The notes: generated by a model not told the origin, from the letters alone. A DNA stretch of 41,697 nucleotides from Candidatus Symbiopectobacterium sp. 'North America' (GCF_015762685.1 NZ_PEHF01000070.1:1-41697); one strand, 5' to 3'; shown: positions 10,171 through 19,360, counted from the first letter of the stretch. A program made the numbers and translations.

Positions 10171-10781
10171 TTTGCCTCCAGCAAGCGTCGTTGCAGTTCA
10201 CACTGAAACAGAAACTCGAGCCCTTCCAGATGACGGCGAGCCTGCGCGACATCCTCTCCCCAGCAGTAAAGCCCATTAACGTGCACTAAAAAACCGTAGC
10301 GCAGCGCCTGAGTATCGGCGTACGCCGCCACGCGTGCTGCCAGTGCGGGAATATCCTGGTCGTTAGCAAAAATGGGAATGGCAACGCGGTCAAGGTGAGT
10401 ATGCTGCCCTTGCAGAGATTTCTGCATCTCATACCCTTCCAGCACCAGCGCATCGCTTTTCTCTACGCGGGAGAGCACGGTGGCGTTGACGGAATGGGTA
10501 TGCAACACGGCCCCTACTGGCGCAAAACGACGATAGCGCAAGGTGTGCAGGCCAGTTTCAACCGACGGCGTACGCCCGCTGGGGACATGGTTATCGGCAA
10601 TATTCACCAGTAAAAAATCATCCTGATGCAAACTGCCTTTGTCCTTACCGGATTGAGAGATCAGGCAACGGTCTTCATCCAGACGCACCGACATATTGCC
10701 GCCGGTTGCCGGACACCACCCTTTTTGCCCAATCCAATGACAGGCCGCGACTAACGCAGCCAGTTCTGGGTTTTCACTCAT
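10167..10781 (-). CDS. mtnB: Methylthioribulose-1-phosphate dehydratase MtnB
   Basis: MtnB dehydrates 5-methylthioribulose 1-phosphate to the diketo phosphate used by MtnC. It is a zinc enzyme of the class II aldolase/adducin fold; the zinc ligands are in HTHS (His94, His96), with another His in QHTHLDRV and one in the C-terminal region. The phosphate-binding stretch ATGGNMSVR is at 25-33. Length is 204 residues, the usual size. It is first in the mtnBCD unit; an AGGATG sequence precedes the ATG. The promoter region upstream is shared with mtnE and contains MetJ-like boxes. Confidence 0.95.
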   Translation of the reverse strand: MSENPELAALVAACHWIGQKGWCPATGGNMSVRLDEDRCLISQSGKDKGSLHQDDFLLVNIADNHVPSGRTPSVETGLHTLRYRRFAPVGAVLHTHSVNATVLSRVEKSDALVLEGYEMQKSLQGQHTHLDRVAIPIFANDQDIPALAARVAAYADTQALRYGFLVHVNGLYCWGEDVAQARRHLEGLEFLFQCELQRRLLEAK

Positions 10782-10852
10782 CGTTCATCCTGTGCAGGTG
10801 TGCTCTTCACCACAGCGTTTCGCATTGTGGTTAGTACGTTTTGTTATAAGTT

Positions 10853-10893
10853 AGACGTCAATGGAATTTAGCAGTTTAAACGTCCATACGTCT
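10853..10893. promoter_or_regulatory. Candidate MetJ operator between mtnB and mtnE
   Basis: Three 8-mers resemble the MetJ box AGACGTCT: AGACGTCA at 10853, AAACGTCC at 10878 and ATACGTCT at 10886. The last two are directly adjacent, the tandem arrangement MetJ dimers need. The last box touches the TTGATT -35 candidate of mtnE. MetJ with S-adenosylmethionine represses methionine genes, so control of both divergent salvage units is expected. This is inferred from motif and position. Confidence 0.7.
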
Positions 10894-10921
10894 TGATTGC
10901 CAAATACTAGCATCGTGTTAT
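10893..10921 (+). promoter_or_regulatory. Candidate sigma-70 promoter of mtnE
   Basis: TTGATT (10893-10898) and TGTTAT (10916-10921) are 17 bp apart, about 45 bp upstream of the mtnE start and immediately beside the MetJ-like boxes. The -10 match is only moderate. Confidence 0.45.
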
Positions 10922-10964
10922 ATTGGCTCGCAATACAGCAAGTTTGCAGGAGTTCATTTCTACC

Positions 10965-12122
10965 ATGAGTGCCGCACTTTTTCCCGAAAGCAAACTGCCC
11001 GCATTGGGCACCACCATCTTTACCCAAATGAGCGCGCTGGCGCAGCAGCATCAGGCGATCAACCTGTCGCAGGGGTTCCCGGATTTCAGCGGACCAGATT
11101 ACCTGCAACAGCGTCTGGCCTATCACGTTGCCCAAGGGGCGAACCAGTATGCACCGATGACCGGGGCAGCACCCTTGCGCAGCGCGATCGCCGAAAAAAC
11201 TGCGACACAGTATGGCTGGCAGCCCGATGCCGACCACGAAATCACGGTCACAGCCGGGGCCACCGAAGTGCTGTTTGCCACCATCGCCGCGCTGGTACGG
11301 CACGGTGATGAAGTTATCTGTTTTGATCCCAGCTATGACAGCTATGCGCCCGCTATTGAGCTGGCGGGTGGCGTGGTGAAACGCGTAGCGCTACAGCCAC
11401 CGCTATTTAACGTGGACTGGGCAGCGTTTCGCGCGCTGTTAAGTTCTCGTACTCGTCTGGTGATCCTCAACACGCCACACAATCCGTCTGCCACCGTGTG
11501 GCGTCAGAGCGATTTCGAGCAGTTGTGGCAGGCGATTGCTGACCACGAGATCTACGTGTTGAGCGATGAAGTCTATGAACACATCTGCTTTGCACCAGAA
11601 GGACACGCCAGCGTTCTGTGCCACAGCGAGCTGCGCCAACGCGCCATCGCGGTCTCTTCCTTCGGCAAGACCTACCACATGACCGGTTGGAAAGTGAGTT
11701 ATTGCATTGCGCCTGAGGCCATCAGTGCAGAAATTCGCAAGGTACACCAGTACCTCACGTTCTCCGTCAATACGCCGGCACAATTAGCCATAGCCGATAC
11801 GCTGCGCCATGCGCCAGAGCACTGGCAGGAACTGCCGGAATTCTATCGGGCACGCCGTGATTTTCTGGTCAATGCGCTCTCCGCCAGCCGTTTTGAAGTG
11901 CTGCCCTGTGAAGGAACTTACTTCCTGCTGGCGGATTACAGTGCCATTTCTGATCTTGATGATGTCACCTTCTGCCGCTGGCTGACGGAACACGCTGGCG
12001 TGGCGGCGATCCCACTCTCGGTTTTCTGCGCCGACCCCTTCCCACACAAATTGATTCGGCTATGCTTTGCTAAACAGAAATCTACCTTGCAAGCAGCAGC
12101 GGAGCGCTTATGTCGACTTTAA
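10965..12122 (+). CDS. mtnE: PLP aminotransferase MtnE/YbdL (KMTB to methionine)
   Basis: This is a fold type I aminotransferase of the YbdL/glutamine transaminase K group, which aminates 2-oxo-4-methylthiobutyrate to methionine, the last step of salvage. PLP-binding residues are visible: Asn173 in LNTPHNPSA, Asp201 and Tyr204 in SDEVYEH, and Schiff-base Lys235 in SSFGKTYHMTGWK. The conserved Arg is in the C-terminal KLIRLCFAK. Start ATG 10965 gives 385 residues, matching E. coli YbdL; AGGAG lies 12 bases upstream. The stop overlaps the omega-amidase gene by 13 bases. The gene is intact and divergent from mtnBCD. Confidence 0.92.
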   Translation: MSAALFPESKLPALGTTIFTQMSALAQQHQAINLSQGFPDFSGPDYLQQRLAYHVAQGANQYAPMTGAAPLRSAIAEKTATQYGWQPDADHEITVTAGATEVLFATIAALVRHGDEVICFDPSYDSYAPAIELAGGVVKRVALQPPLFNVDWAAFRALLSSRTRLVILNTPHNPSATVWRQSDFEQLWQAIADHEIYVLSDEVYEHICFAPEGHASVLCHSELRQRAIAVSSFGKTYHMTGWKVSYCIAPEAISAEIRKVHQYLTFSVNTPAQLAIADTLRHAPEHWQELPEFYRARRDFLVNALSASRFEVLPCEGTYFLLADYSAISDLDDVTFCRWLTEHAGVAAIPLSVFCADPFPHKLIRLCFAKQKSTLQAAAERLCRL

Positions 12123-12877
12123 CTATCACGCTACTACAACAGCCCCTGGTATGGCTCGATGGGCCAGCCAACCTGAGCCATTTCGATGCCGAGTTGGAAA
12201 CGGTGCGCGGCAGCGATCTTATCGTGCTGCCAGAAATGTTTACCACCGGATTCGCCATGAATGCCGCGGGCAAGGGGCTGTCACAATCGGTGGTGGAAAC
12301 CTGGCTGCAAGAGTGGGCCAAAGAGACCAATGCACTTGTCGGCGGCAGCATTGCTGTTTCCACGCCCAAAGGCGCAGTAAACCGCTTTGTGCTGGTTTCA
12401 CCGCTGGGCGACGTTTACCACTATGACAAACGCCACCTGTTTCGCATGGCTAATGAGCACCACCATTTTGAAGCCGGGCATGAACGCCTGATTATCGAAT
12501 GGCGTGGCTGGCGGATATTGCCGCAGATTTGCTATGACCTGCGTTTCCCGGTGTGGTCACGCAACCGCCAGGATTACGATCTGGCGCTGTACGTAGCGAA
12601 CTGGCCCGCCCCGCGCGCTCACCATTGGCGTACGCTGCTCGCGGCGCGCACCATTGAAAATCAGGCCTACGTAGCGGGATGCAACCGTGTCGGCGCTGAT
12701 GGCAACGATCACAGCTATCAGGGTGACAGCCAGATAATCAACCCGCAGGGTGAGATCGTCGCGCGTGCGCCAGAGAACCAGCCCGCGCAAATCAGCGCAG
12801 AGCTGTCGCTGGAAGCGCTGCAAAGCTACCGTGAAGCGTTTCCGGCATGGCGTGATGCGGATAGATTTACATTGTAG
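12110..12877 (+). CDS. Omega-amidase, nitrilase family (YafV-like)
   Basis: This carbon-nitrogen hydrolase resembles E. coli YafV and should hydrolyse 2-oxoglutaramate to 2-oxoglutarate and ammonia. The catalytic triad is Glu42 (LPEMFTTGF), Lys107 (HYDKRHLFR) and Cys141 (PQICYDLRFP). Its 255 residues match the family size. It overlaps mtnE by 13 bases in another frame, so the two are coupled. That fits the chemistry: glutamine-dependent transamination by MtnE yields 2-oxoglutaramate, and removing it pulls the reaction forward. It is intact. Function is inferred from family and context. Confidence 0.9.
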   Translation: MSTLTITLLQQPLVWLDGPANLSHFDAELETVRGSDLIVLPEMFTTGFAMNAAGKGLSQSVVETWLQEWAKETNALVGGSIAVSTPKGAVNRFVLVSPLGDVYHYDKRHLFRMANEHHHFEAGHERLIIEWRGWRILPQICYDLRFPVWSRNRQDYDLALYVANWPAPRAHHWRTLLAARTIENQAYVAGCNRVGADGNDHSYQGDSQIINPQGEIVARAPENQPAQISAELSLEALQSYREAFPAWRDADRFTL

Positions 12878-12962
12878 TCAGTGAGACGGCGCAGGCCGCT
12901 ATTTCTCTTAGGTATTTGGGGTTGCCCCCCGCGTTGAATGGCGCTGAGGAAAAGGATGACGC

Positions 12963-13029
12963 CAGGATGAGCAGCATGGATGCAGCGAAAGCCAGCGCCG
13001 CGTCTGGAACGCGTCGCTGGCGGTCCGTC
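12963..13029 (+). repeat. Dispersed GC-rich repeat, copy 1
   Basis: This segment matches the reverse complement of 41400-41464 over about 65 bases with a few substitutions and small gaps; the longest identical block is GGAACGCGTCGCTGGCGG. It lies in the 354-bp gap between the omega-amidase and the purine cluster, where I see no gene. The flanking DNA (12880-13230) is of similar composition and probably belongs to the same larger element. Confidence 0.7.
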
Positions 13030-13089
13030 CGGCGGCAGCGTTTTCCGAAGGTATCGCGTAGCGACGGCATTACGCAAATAGCCTGGGGT

Positions 13090-13119
13090 CGAGGGGAATG
13101 GGCGATTGCATTCCCCTCG
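13090..13119. repeat. Strong intergenic hairpin
   Basis: CGAGGGGAATG at 13090-13100 and CATTCCCCTCG at 13109-13119 form a perfect 11-bp stem with an 8-nt loop. No T run follows on either strand, so it is not a standard terminator. It lies just downstream of the dispersed repeat copy and may be part of that element. Confidence 0.75.
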
Positions 13120-13231
13120 TTGGGCGCGTGCTACGCGAGTGGCAGAGATAAACAACACATTTTGGCGCACGAAACCCTACGCAAACATAGCATAAAAGCA
13201 CCTGATGCTTTAAACGCCGACTCGCAACTCA

Positions 13232-14457
13232 CTATTCCTCACCGAAGGTGAGCACCATGGCCAACCATGCGCGGAGCGCCTGCGCCACATCCGCCTTGGT
13301 GATCGACTCATCCGGATGATGGCTAATCCCCCCTTTGCAGCGCACAAACAGCATGCCTACCGGCCAGCGCTCTGCTATCGCAATCGCATCGTGACCTGCA
13401 CCACTCGGCAAAGAGGGAGCACACCCTTGCACCTGAGTAACCGCCTCACGCAGCAACCGCTGTAGCCCATCATCACAGCGCGTCGGGGCAATGCGACTCT
13501 TCAGCCTCGAAGCGGCAGCCGCGCGCCTGCGCCACCTGCTCGCCGTGAGACAATAAGTTAGCCAGCAACGCGGCCAGTGCCGTCTCTTCCAGCCCACGCA
13601 CATCCAGCGTTAAACGCACCTCACCCGGTATCACATTCGCCGCCCCCGGCGCACATTGCAACATGCCGATGGTTGCCACCAAACCGGACGCCTGCTCTCG
13701 TGTCAGTTGCTCAACCACAACCATCCACTGTGCCGCTGCTGCCAGCGCATCCTGACGTTGCGTCATCGGCACCGTACCGGCGTGGCCTGCCGTTCCCTGA
13801 AAAACACAATTTAACCGGCGCGCACCGTTGATTGCCGTCACCACGCCCAATGCGGCGTCATCGTGTTCCAGACAGGGGCCTTGCTCAATATGCATTTCCA
13901 GATAGGCGGCGATGCTTTGTGGCGCACGCGCCGCACGCCCAATTCCTTCCGGGCATAATCCCGCCAGAGACAACGCTTGTGACACGCTCACACCTTGCGC
14001 ATCCTGACAGGATAACCAACTTTCAGGCCAGGTACCTGTCAAACCGCGTGCCCTCTTCGTCACCAAATCCCACAATTTCCAACGCCACCGGCAGGCGAAT
14101 CTGCTGCTGATGCAGAAAGCGCACCACTTCAATGGACGCCAAAACGCCCAGCATGCCATCGTAGCGTCCGGCATTACGCACCGTATCAAGGTGCGAACCT
14201 AACAATACCTCCGGCGCATCGGGCAGATTGCCTTCATAGCGACCGCAGATATTGCCGACCGCATCCTGCCATACCCGCATTCCCGCTTCCCGCATCCATT
14301 CACCCACGCAGGTGTTGGCGCGCAAATGCTGCGGCGACAGATAAACCCGCGTCAGTTGATCGGTATCTTCACTGATCTCTGCCAAGGTATCGCAGCGCCA
14401 CATGACCCGCTCGGCGGCCGATTGCGCTGTAAAGCGCGATAACCATGGCGAACTCAT
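13232..14457 (-). pseudogene. hpxK: Allantoate amidohydrolase (HpxK/AllC type), disrupted
   Basis: This M20-family, metal-dependent amidohydrolase releases ammonia from allantoate to give ureidoglycine in purine nitrogen use. Conserved pieces are GSHLDTVRNAGRYDG (metal His and Asp), GFGDEEGTRF (Glu pair), HIEQGP and GAGHDA. The frame is lost twice: near 14045, GTRF is followed by DRYLA-stop while another frame resumes LTGTWPESW, so about eight to ten codons are missing; near 13510 the frame shifts again between FEAEES and RIAPTRCDDG. The missing block probably lay between two CGCGGTTTG copies, leaving one. The start overlaps the end of the aminotransferase gene (ATGA). Confidence 0.88.
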
Positions 14458-15686
14458 TGCGCAACTCCAGCGCTGGCGTCATAGCGGTCCCATGCTGCCT
14501 GCAATGCCTCGCCCTGCACCGTGCGGAAACCATGGCGGTTGAGCACCGCTTCCAGCTCGCTAAGGGTTTGCATCACACAATCTTTGCGGGCGTTATACCC
14601 CATGGTACCGATGCGCCAGATTTTCCCCTGTAGCGAACCAAATGAGGTGCCGATTTCAATGGAAAAATCGTTCAGCAAGCACTGGCGAATCTGCTCACCC
14701 TGTATGCCCTCAGGGATAACCACTCCGGTCACGTTATTCATTTTGTATTGCTTGTCACCGTAAATGCGCAACCCCATGCCTTTCAGACCGGCGACCAGAG
14801 CCTCACCGTGCAGTGCATGACGCGCAATACCCTTATCCAGACCTTCTTCGAGCATCACTCGGGCACACTCCCGTGCGGCGAACAGCATGCTGGTGGCTTC
14901 GGTATGGTGGTTCAGGCGCTCGGGCCCCCAATAGTCCATCACCATGCCGAGATCGAAATAGTTGGAGTAGATCATCTCCTCTTCACCGTCGCGATGTTCC
15001 GCCGTACGAATCCCCTGCTCCACGCAGCGACGAAGACGTATGGCCGCTTCCATCTTCGGGCTGAGGGTAATCGGCGCGCTGCCTGAAGGGCCACCCAGAC
15101 ACTTCTGCAAACCGGCAGAAACGGCATCCAATCCCCAAGCGTCTGTCTCCAGCGCGTTACCACCGAAAGAGGCGGTCGCATCGGTATAAAACAGCACATC
15201 CCCGAGTTCTGCCAGCGGCTGCAACATGGTGGTGGAGGTATCGCCTTGTACCGTCAGCAAGGCACGTGGGCGCAACCGTTGGATGGCATATTCAATCTTA
15301 TCCGGGGTAAAGACTTCCCCCCAGGGCACTTCGATGGTGTGAACGTCAGCGTGACAGCCGCGCGCAATTTCACATAACAGATGCCCGAAACGCCCAAACA
15401 CCGGCACCAGAACCCGATCGCCGGGGCGGATCACCGAAAGCAAAATGGCCTCGATACCCGCGCGCGATGTACCATCTACCAGCATGGTCCAGCGGTTTTC
15501 CGTACGGAACAGTTGACGATAAAGTTCCATGATCTAATTCATGTATTCCGTCATGGCCGGATCGTATTGACGAATCAACTGACATGCCATGGCACGCAGT
15601 ACACGGGGATCCGCATTGATCGGACCGGGTCCCATCAGTAAACGGTGAGGCGGATTGATCTGCGCGTATAATTCGTTATTCATCAT
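14454..15686 (-). pseudogene. hpxJ: (S)-ureidoglycine-glyoxylate aminotransferase (PucG/HpxJ), nonsense
   Basis: This is a class V PLP aminotransferase of the PucG/UGXT type, which moves the amino group of ureidoglycine to glyoxylate, giving glycine and oxalurate. The N terminus MMNNELYAQINPPHRLLMGP and GPGP loop fit the family; the PLP lysine is in AGLQKCLGGPSG; later GTMGYNA is typical. An in-frame TAG at 15534-15536 follows MTEYMN, where relatives have Gln (CAG to TAG). Full length would be 410 residues. A restart at the ATG of 15530 would lack the first 50 residues, including substrate-site parts. The intact frame after the stop suggests the mutation is recent. Confidence 0.9.
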
Positions 15687-15733
15687 GCACAACTCCAAAA
15701 AAAAGCAGGAACGTTCGCTGCAAGCAACAGGGC

Positions 15734-16762
15734 TCAGGCCTCCGTCAAACCACGCACCGACGCAATAAACTGTTTGAGTTCGGGGGTCTGTGGGTTAGCG
15801 AACAGCGCGCGGGCAATCGCCACGCGCTGCTGCTGACCGCCAGACAGGTTGGCCGGTGAGTAGTGCAGGCGTTCACTCAACCCGACTTTCGCCAGCATCT
15901 GTTCCCCCAAAGCACGGCACTCTGCTTCGCTTTTTTTCAGTACCAAACGAGGTGCCAGCATCACGTTTTCCAGCGCGCTCATGTGCGGGAACAGGTTAAA
16001 GTTCTGAAACACCATACCCACTGAACGGCTGATTTCACGCGCTTGTGAATCGCGATTGGTCACGGTTACGCCACCGAGTTTGATGCTGCCTTCCTGATAG
16101 CCTTCCAAGCCGTTAATGCAGAGCAACAGCGTGTTTTTTCCCGAGCCGCTGCGCCCTATGATAGAAACGACTTCGCCCATATCGATATCCAGATCGACGC
16201 CTTTCAGGACGTGGTTCTGGCCGTAGTATTTCTGCACCTGATAATGGTGATGAGCGGCATTGAATTTCTTCTCCAGATAGCGGCTGTAGTAGGGCAGCGG
16301 ATAACACATCAGGAAGTAGCCCAGTGCGACCAGGCCAAAGACCTTGAAAGGTTGATAGGTGACGTTGTTCAACATGGTGCCGGCCTTGGTCAGTTCGATA
16401 AAACCGATGATCGATGCCAGCGCCTTCCCTTTAATTACCTGCACCGAAAACCCCACTGTGGGCGCGATAGCGATGCGCATGGCCTGCGGCGCGACCACTC
16501 GACACAGCGTTTGACCAAAACTCAGCCCGAGACAGCGTGACGCTTCCCACTGCCCTTTTGGCAATGCCACGATGCTGCCGTGCCAGATATCCACCAGAAA
16601 TGCGCTGGTAAACAGCGTCAGCGCCAGTGCCGCAGCGGTCCAGGGACTGACATTAATGCCAAACAATCCAAGGCCGAAAAAGGCCGTCAGCGAGAGCAGC
16701 AGTGTCCAACGCGCCGCCAGCAGCAGGTTGCACACGATATCCCAATCGGTAAAGTTCATCAT
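15734..16762 (-). pseudogene. Fused and internally deleted ABC permease-ATPase
   Basis: One open frame carries a polar-amino-acid ABC permease (residues 1-165) directly joined to an ATPase domain (from about 166), normally two genes. Three defects are visible. The permease jumps from LTAFFG to LGLFGINVSPWTAA, missing about 35-40 residues including early membrane helices. The Walker A motif reads GRSGSGKNTL, with Asn where Ser/Thr is required. After the signature LSGGQQQR and ARALFANP, the chain jumps to QTPELKQF, losing Walker B, D-loop and switch His (about 60 residues). It cannot hydrolyse ATP. The open frame hides its loss of function. It overlaps the next permease by 4 bases. Confidence 0.9.
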
Positions 16763-17427
16763 CCGTGCGTTCTCCCGAATAAACGGCGGCCCGCCATCAT
16801 CAGCAATTGACGCATTAACAACGACAGCTCCAGATAAAACAGCGTGGTGATCAGATACACCTCAAAGCTGAGAAAGGTGCGCGATTGAATCAGGTTGGCG
16901 GCAAAGATCAGCTCTTCATAAGAGACCTGCGATACCACGGATGAACCGAGCATCACGATAATGCACTGGCTGACCAGCGCCGGATAAATACGCTGCATGG
17001 CCGGTGGCAAGATAACGCGCACAAAGGTTTGCATCCGTGTGAGCCCCAGCACGCGCGCGGCTTCCCATTGCCCTTTCGGCATAACCTGAATGCCCGCGCG
17101 GATAATTTCCGTGCTGTAGGCCCCAAGGTTAATCAACATCGCCAGCAGCGCGGCCTCACCCACCGTCAGTTTCCAGCCGAGCGTTGGCAGGCCAAAAACG
17201 ATGAAAAACAGCTGCACAACAAACGGTGTATTGCGAATCAGCTCAACGTATAGCCCCCACAGGCGGCTTGGCAGCGAGGGGCGGCCACTGCGTAATGCCG
17301 CGCCACAGATGCCGATGGCAATACCGCCAAAGGTCGCCATGGCCGTCAACTGGACCGTCACCCATAGCCCCGCGAGCAGTTCGGGCCAATAAGGCCACAG
17401 CGCGGCAAAATTCAGTTGATAGGCCAT
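16759..17427 (-). CDS. Amino-acid-type ABC transporter permease
   Basis: This is an inner-membrane permease of the HisMQ/ArtQM group. The 222 residues show about five hydrophobic segments and the EAA loop (GQWEAARVLGLTRMQTFVRVILPPAM, near 120-145) that contacts the ATPase. It is intact, but its ATPase partner downstream is broken and its binding protein upstream is frameshifted, so no transport is expected. The substrate is unknown; position next to allantoate and ureidoglycine genes suggests a purine-breakdown intermediate. The start lies 24 bases after the binding-protein stop; the stop overlaps the next gene by ATGA. Confidence 0.85.
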   Translation of the reverse strand: MAYQLNFAALWPYWPELLAGLWVTVQLTAMATFGGIAIGICGAALRSGRPSLPSRLWGLYVELIRNTPFVVQLFFIVFGLPTLGWKLTVGEAALLAMLINLGAYSTEIIRAGIQVMPKGQWEAARVLGLTRMQTFVRVILPPAMQRIYPALVSQCIIVMLGSSVVSQVSYEELIFAANLIQSRTFLSFEVYLITTLFYLELSLLMRQLLMMAGRRLFGRTHG

Positions 17428-17451
17428 GGCATCTCTCCCTTAGGCACCCGG

Positions 17452-18244
17452 TTATTCAGCCAGCAGGCTGGCGAGCAATGGCGCTTTCAGCCATTTTTCA
17501 GAGAGCGAATTCAGGGTGTTATCCGCCAACGCCTGGGCAATCAGCGTATCCACTTTAGCTTGCAGCGCCGCTTCCCCTTTCTTGATGCCGATATAGCACG
17601 GTGAGTCTTTCAGCATAAATTTGGCAACCGGAGCCTTGGCGGGGTTTTGTGCCGCAATGGCAGCCACCACCAGGTTACCGGTAGCGATATACTCCACCTG
17701 TCCAGACAGGTAAGCCGACAGCGTGGTGTTGTTATCCTCATAGCGTTTTATCTGCGCTGCTTTCGGTGCGATTTCACTCAGTACCATGTCCTCTACGGCA
17801 CCACGCGTTACGCCGACGCTTTTGTCTGCCAGTTGCTGCGCATCGCTCATTGTACCGGCCTGTGGACCAAACACGCCGAGAAAGAACGGCGCATAGGCGC
17901 GGCTGAAATCGATCACTTTTTCACGTTCAGCGTTTTTACCCAGACTGGAGATCACCAGATCCACTTTATTGGTTTGCAGATAAGGCACACGGTTGGCGCT
18001 GGTCACCGGTACCAGTTGCAACTTTAGTTTCATCTCTTGCGCCAGATAGCGAGCGACGTCGATGTCATACCCTTGCGGTTGCAGATCAGTGCCGACTGAA
18101 CCAAACGGCGGGAAGTCTTGTGGTACAGCAACGCGTAACACGCCACGCTGTTCAATGTCCTGAAGCTGATCGGCAACAGCGGCCTGCTTGTGTCACTAAC
18201 AGCACTGCGCCTGCCAGCGCGATAAGGTGTTTTTTGATGCCCAT
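17452..18244 (-). pseudogene. ABC periplasmic binding protein (family 3), frameshifted
   Basis: This is a solute-binding protein of family 3 (amino-acid type): LRVAVPQDFPPFG, DLVISSLGKNAEREKVIDFS and a Lys-rich C-terminal lobe. The start ATG at 18244 follows AGGAG and opens a signal peptide (MGIKKHLIALAGAVLLVTQA). Near 18185-18190 the frame shifts: AGCAGGCCGCTG appears to hold one extra G, and removing it restores AAVADQLQDIEQRGVLRVAV. The repaired length is 263 residues. The lesion lies just after the signal peptide, so the mature protein is lost. It is first in the operon, behind a sigma-54 promoter. A sequencing error is possible. Confidence 0.82.
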
Positions 18245-18269
18245 TGCGTATCTCCTGGTTGAGAGTCTG

Positions 18270-18317
18270 ATGAAACCAAAAGTTCTTAATAAGCGATAAG
18301 TAAAACTATCGTTTCAT
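18270..18317. promoter_or_regulatory. Candidate RpiR-regulator operator at ABC operon promoter
   Basis: Perfect 7-bp inverted half-sites ATGAAAC (18270-18276) and GTTTCAT (18311-18317) are separated by 34 bp. The second half-site covers the start predicted from the sigma-54 promoter (about 18313). GAAAC/GTTTC half-sites are common for RpiR-type repressors. A related pair occurs at the hpxX promoter. The assignment to the neighbouring regulator is inference. Confidence 0.5.
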
Positions 18318-18323
18318 TCACTA

Positions 18324-18339
18324 AGCAAAGGGCATGCCA
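18324..18339 (-). promoter_or_regulatory. Sigma-54 promoter of the ABC operon
   Basis: On the minus strand TGGCATGCCCTTTGCT matches the -24/-12 consensus TGGCAC-N5-TTGCW with one mismatch, and the GG and GC pairs are exactly 10 bases apart. Predicted start is about 18313, 69 bases upstream of the binding-protein ATG. Sigma-54 control fits nitrogen-limited expression of purine catabolism. Confidence 0.8.
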
Positions 18340-18358
18340 GTCTTAAAAAGCGTGATAA

Positions 18359-19246
18359 TCAGGCATAACAAGGGAGGGAATGAGCAAACAGAGAGTAAAA
18401 CGCGCAAAAACGCAGCGCTAATTCATCCAGGTGGGTATAAAGATCGGCGATCTGATGAATACGTTGGCGGCCCTGTTGCAACATTTCATGCAGTAACGCA
18501 TTGCTGAGCAACACGGCCAGACTCATGGCCGCGCTGTAGCTATCAAAGGCGGAAACGCTGTCCAATGGCAGACATAATGACCACGTGGCAAACGGAAATA
18601 ACCCGTTGGCCTGCGGTTCACAGATCAGTACAACAGGCACCTGACGCGCCTGCAACTGTGCCAGTAACGGCTGGATAACGCGCGAGCGGCGGCGAAACGC
18701 CACGATCACCGCGACATCCTGTGGTCCCAAGTCGGCAATCTCTTCCGACAGCGTCTGCCCCGGTTGGGCCAGTAGCGCCACCTGCGTACGCACCTGCATC
18801 AATTGTTGGCGCAGATGAAGCGCCACCGGATAGCTATTGCGCAGACCGACGATCGCGACCTGTTGAGCCCGCAGGAATGCATCGATAATGGCACCAAACT
18901 GTGCCGGATCGATACGGTTGATCCACTGCGCCAAATTCGCCATTTCCTGTTTATAGTGGCGTGCCAGCAGCGTATTGCCCTGAACCGCATCACGGCTCTC
19001 GGCCAGCGGCATCCCGCTTTGGCGCAAGGTTCTTAGCTCTTCACGCACATCACGGTAGCTGGCATACCCCAACCGTTTGAACAAGCGACTGACTGTAGCT
19101 TTCGACACGCCGCTCAGCCGCGCCAGCTCGGCGCTGTTATAGCCAATCACGTCGTCGAAATGGGTAAAGATAAAATCGGCAATGCGCTGTTCCTGCCCAG
19201 AGAGTGTGCTGTAACGACTGCGTAGCCGCTCATCAATTTGTGTCAT
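18359..19246 (-). CDS. RpiR/MurR-family regulator of the purine nitrogen cluster
   Basis: An N-terminal winged helix-turn-helix (NSAELARLSGVSKATVSRLF, residues about 37-56) is followed by a SIS sugar-isomerase-type domain (residues about 125-260, including VAIVGLRNSY). Length is 295 residues, normal for the RpiR family, so it is intact. It sits between the broken transporter-amidohydrolase operon and the divergent hpxX-hpxY unit, and resembles the hpxU position of the Klebsiella purine cluster. Likely effector is a pathway intermediate, not known. Inverted repeats with GTTTCA-type arms at both flanking promoters are plausible binding sites. Confidence 0.85.
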   Translation of the reverse strand: MTQIDERLRSRYSTLSGQEQRIADFIFTHFDDVIGYNSAELARLSGVSKATVSRLFKRLGYASYRDVREELRTLRQSGMPLAESRDAVQGNTLLARHYKQEMANLAQWINRIDPAQFGAIIDAFLRAQQVAIVGLRNSYPVALHLRQQLMQVRTQVALLAQPGQTLSEEIADLGPQDVAVIVAFRRRSRVIQPLLAQLQARQVPVVLICEPQANGLFPFATWSLCLPLDSVSAFDSYSAAMSLAVLLSNALLHEMLQQGRQRIHQIADLYTHLDELALRFCAFYSLFAHSLPCYA

Positions 19247-19271
19247 GGTGATTCCGTTATCTCTGTGTCAC

Positions 19272-19287
19272 TGCAACTTTCGTTGCA
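19272..19287. promoter_or_regulatory. Inverted repeat upstream of rpiR gene
   Basis: TGCAACTTTCGTTGCA is a perfect 6-bp inverted repeat with a 4-nt spacer, 26 bases upstream of the regulator start and about 100-115 bases upstream of the predicted hpxX start. It resembles an NtrC site (TGCACC-N5-GGTGCA) but the spacer is one base short. It may be an activator site or an autoregulatory operator; I cannot decide. Confidence 0.45.
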
Positions 19288-19360
19288 ACCACACTAACAC
19301 AAGCACATCAACGACATACAATAGGAAAAAACGTCTGCCCTCTCAGTGTCGAAACCATTC

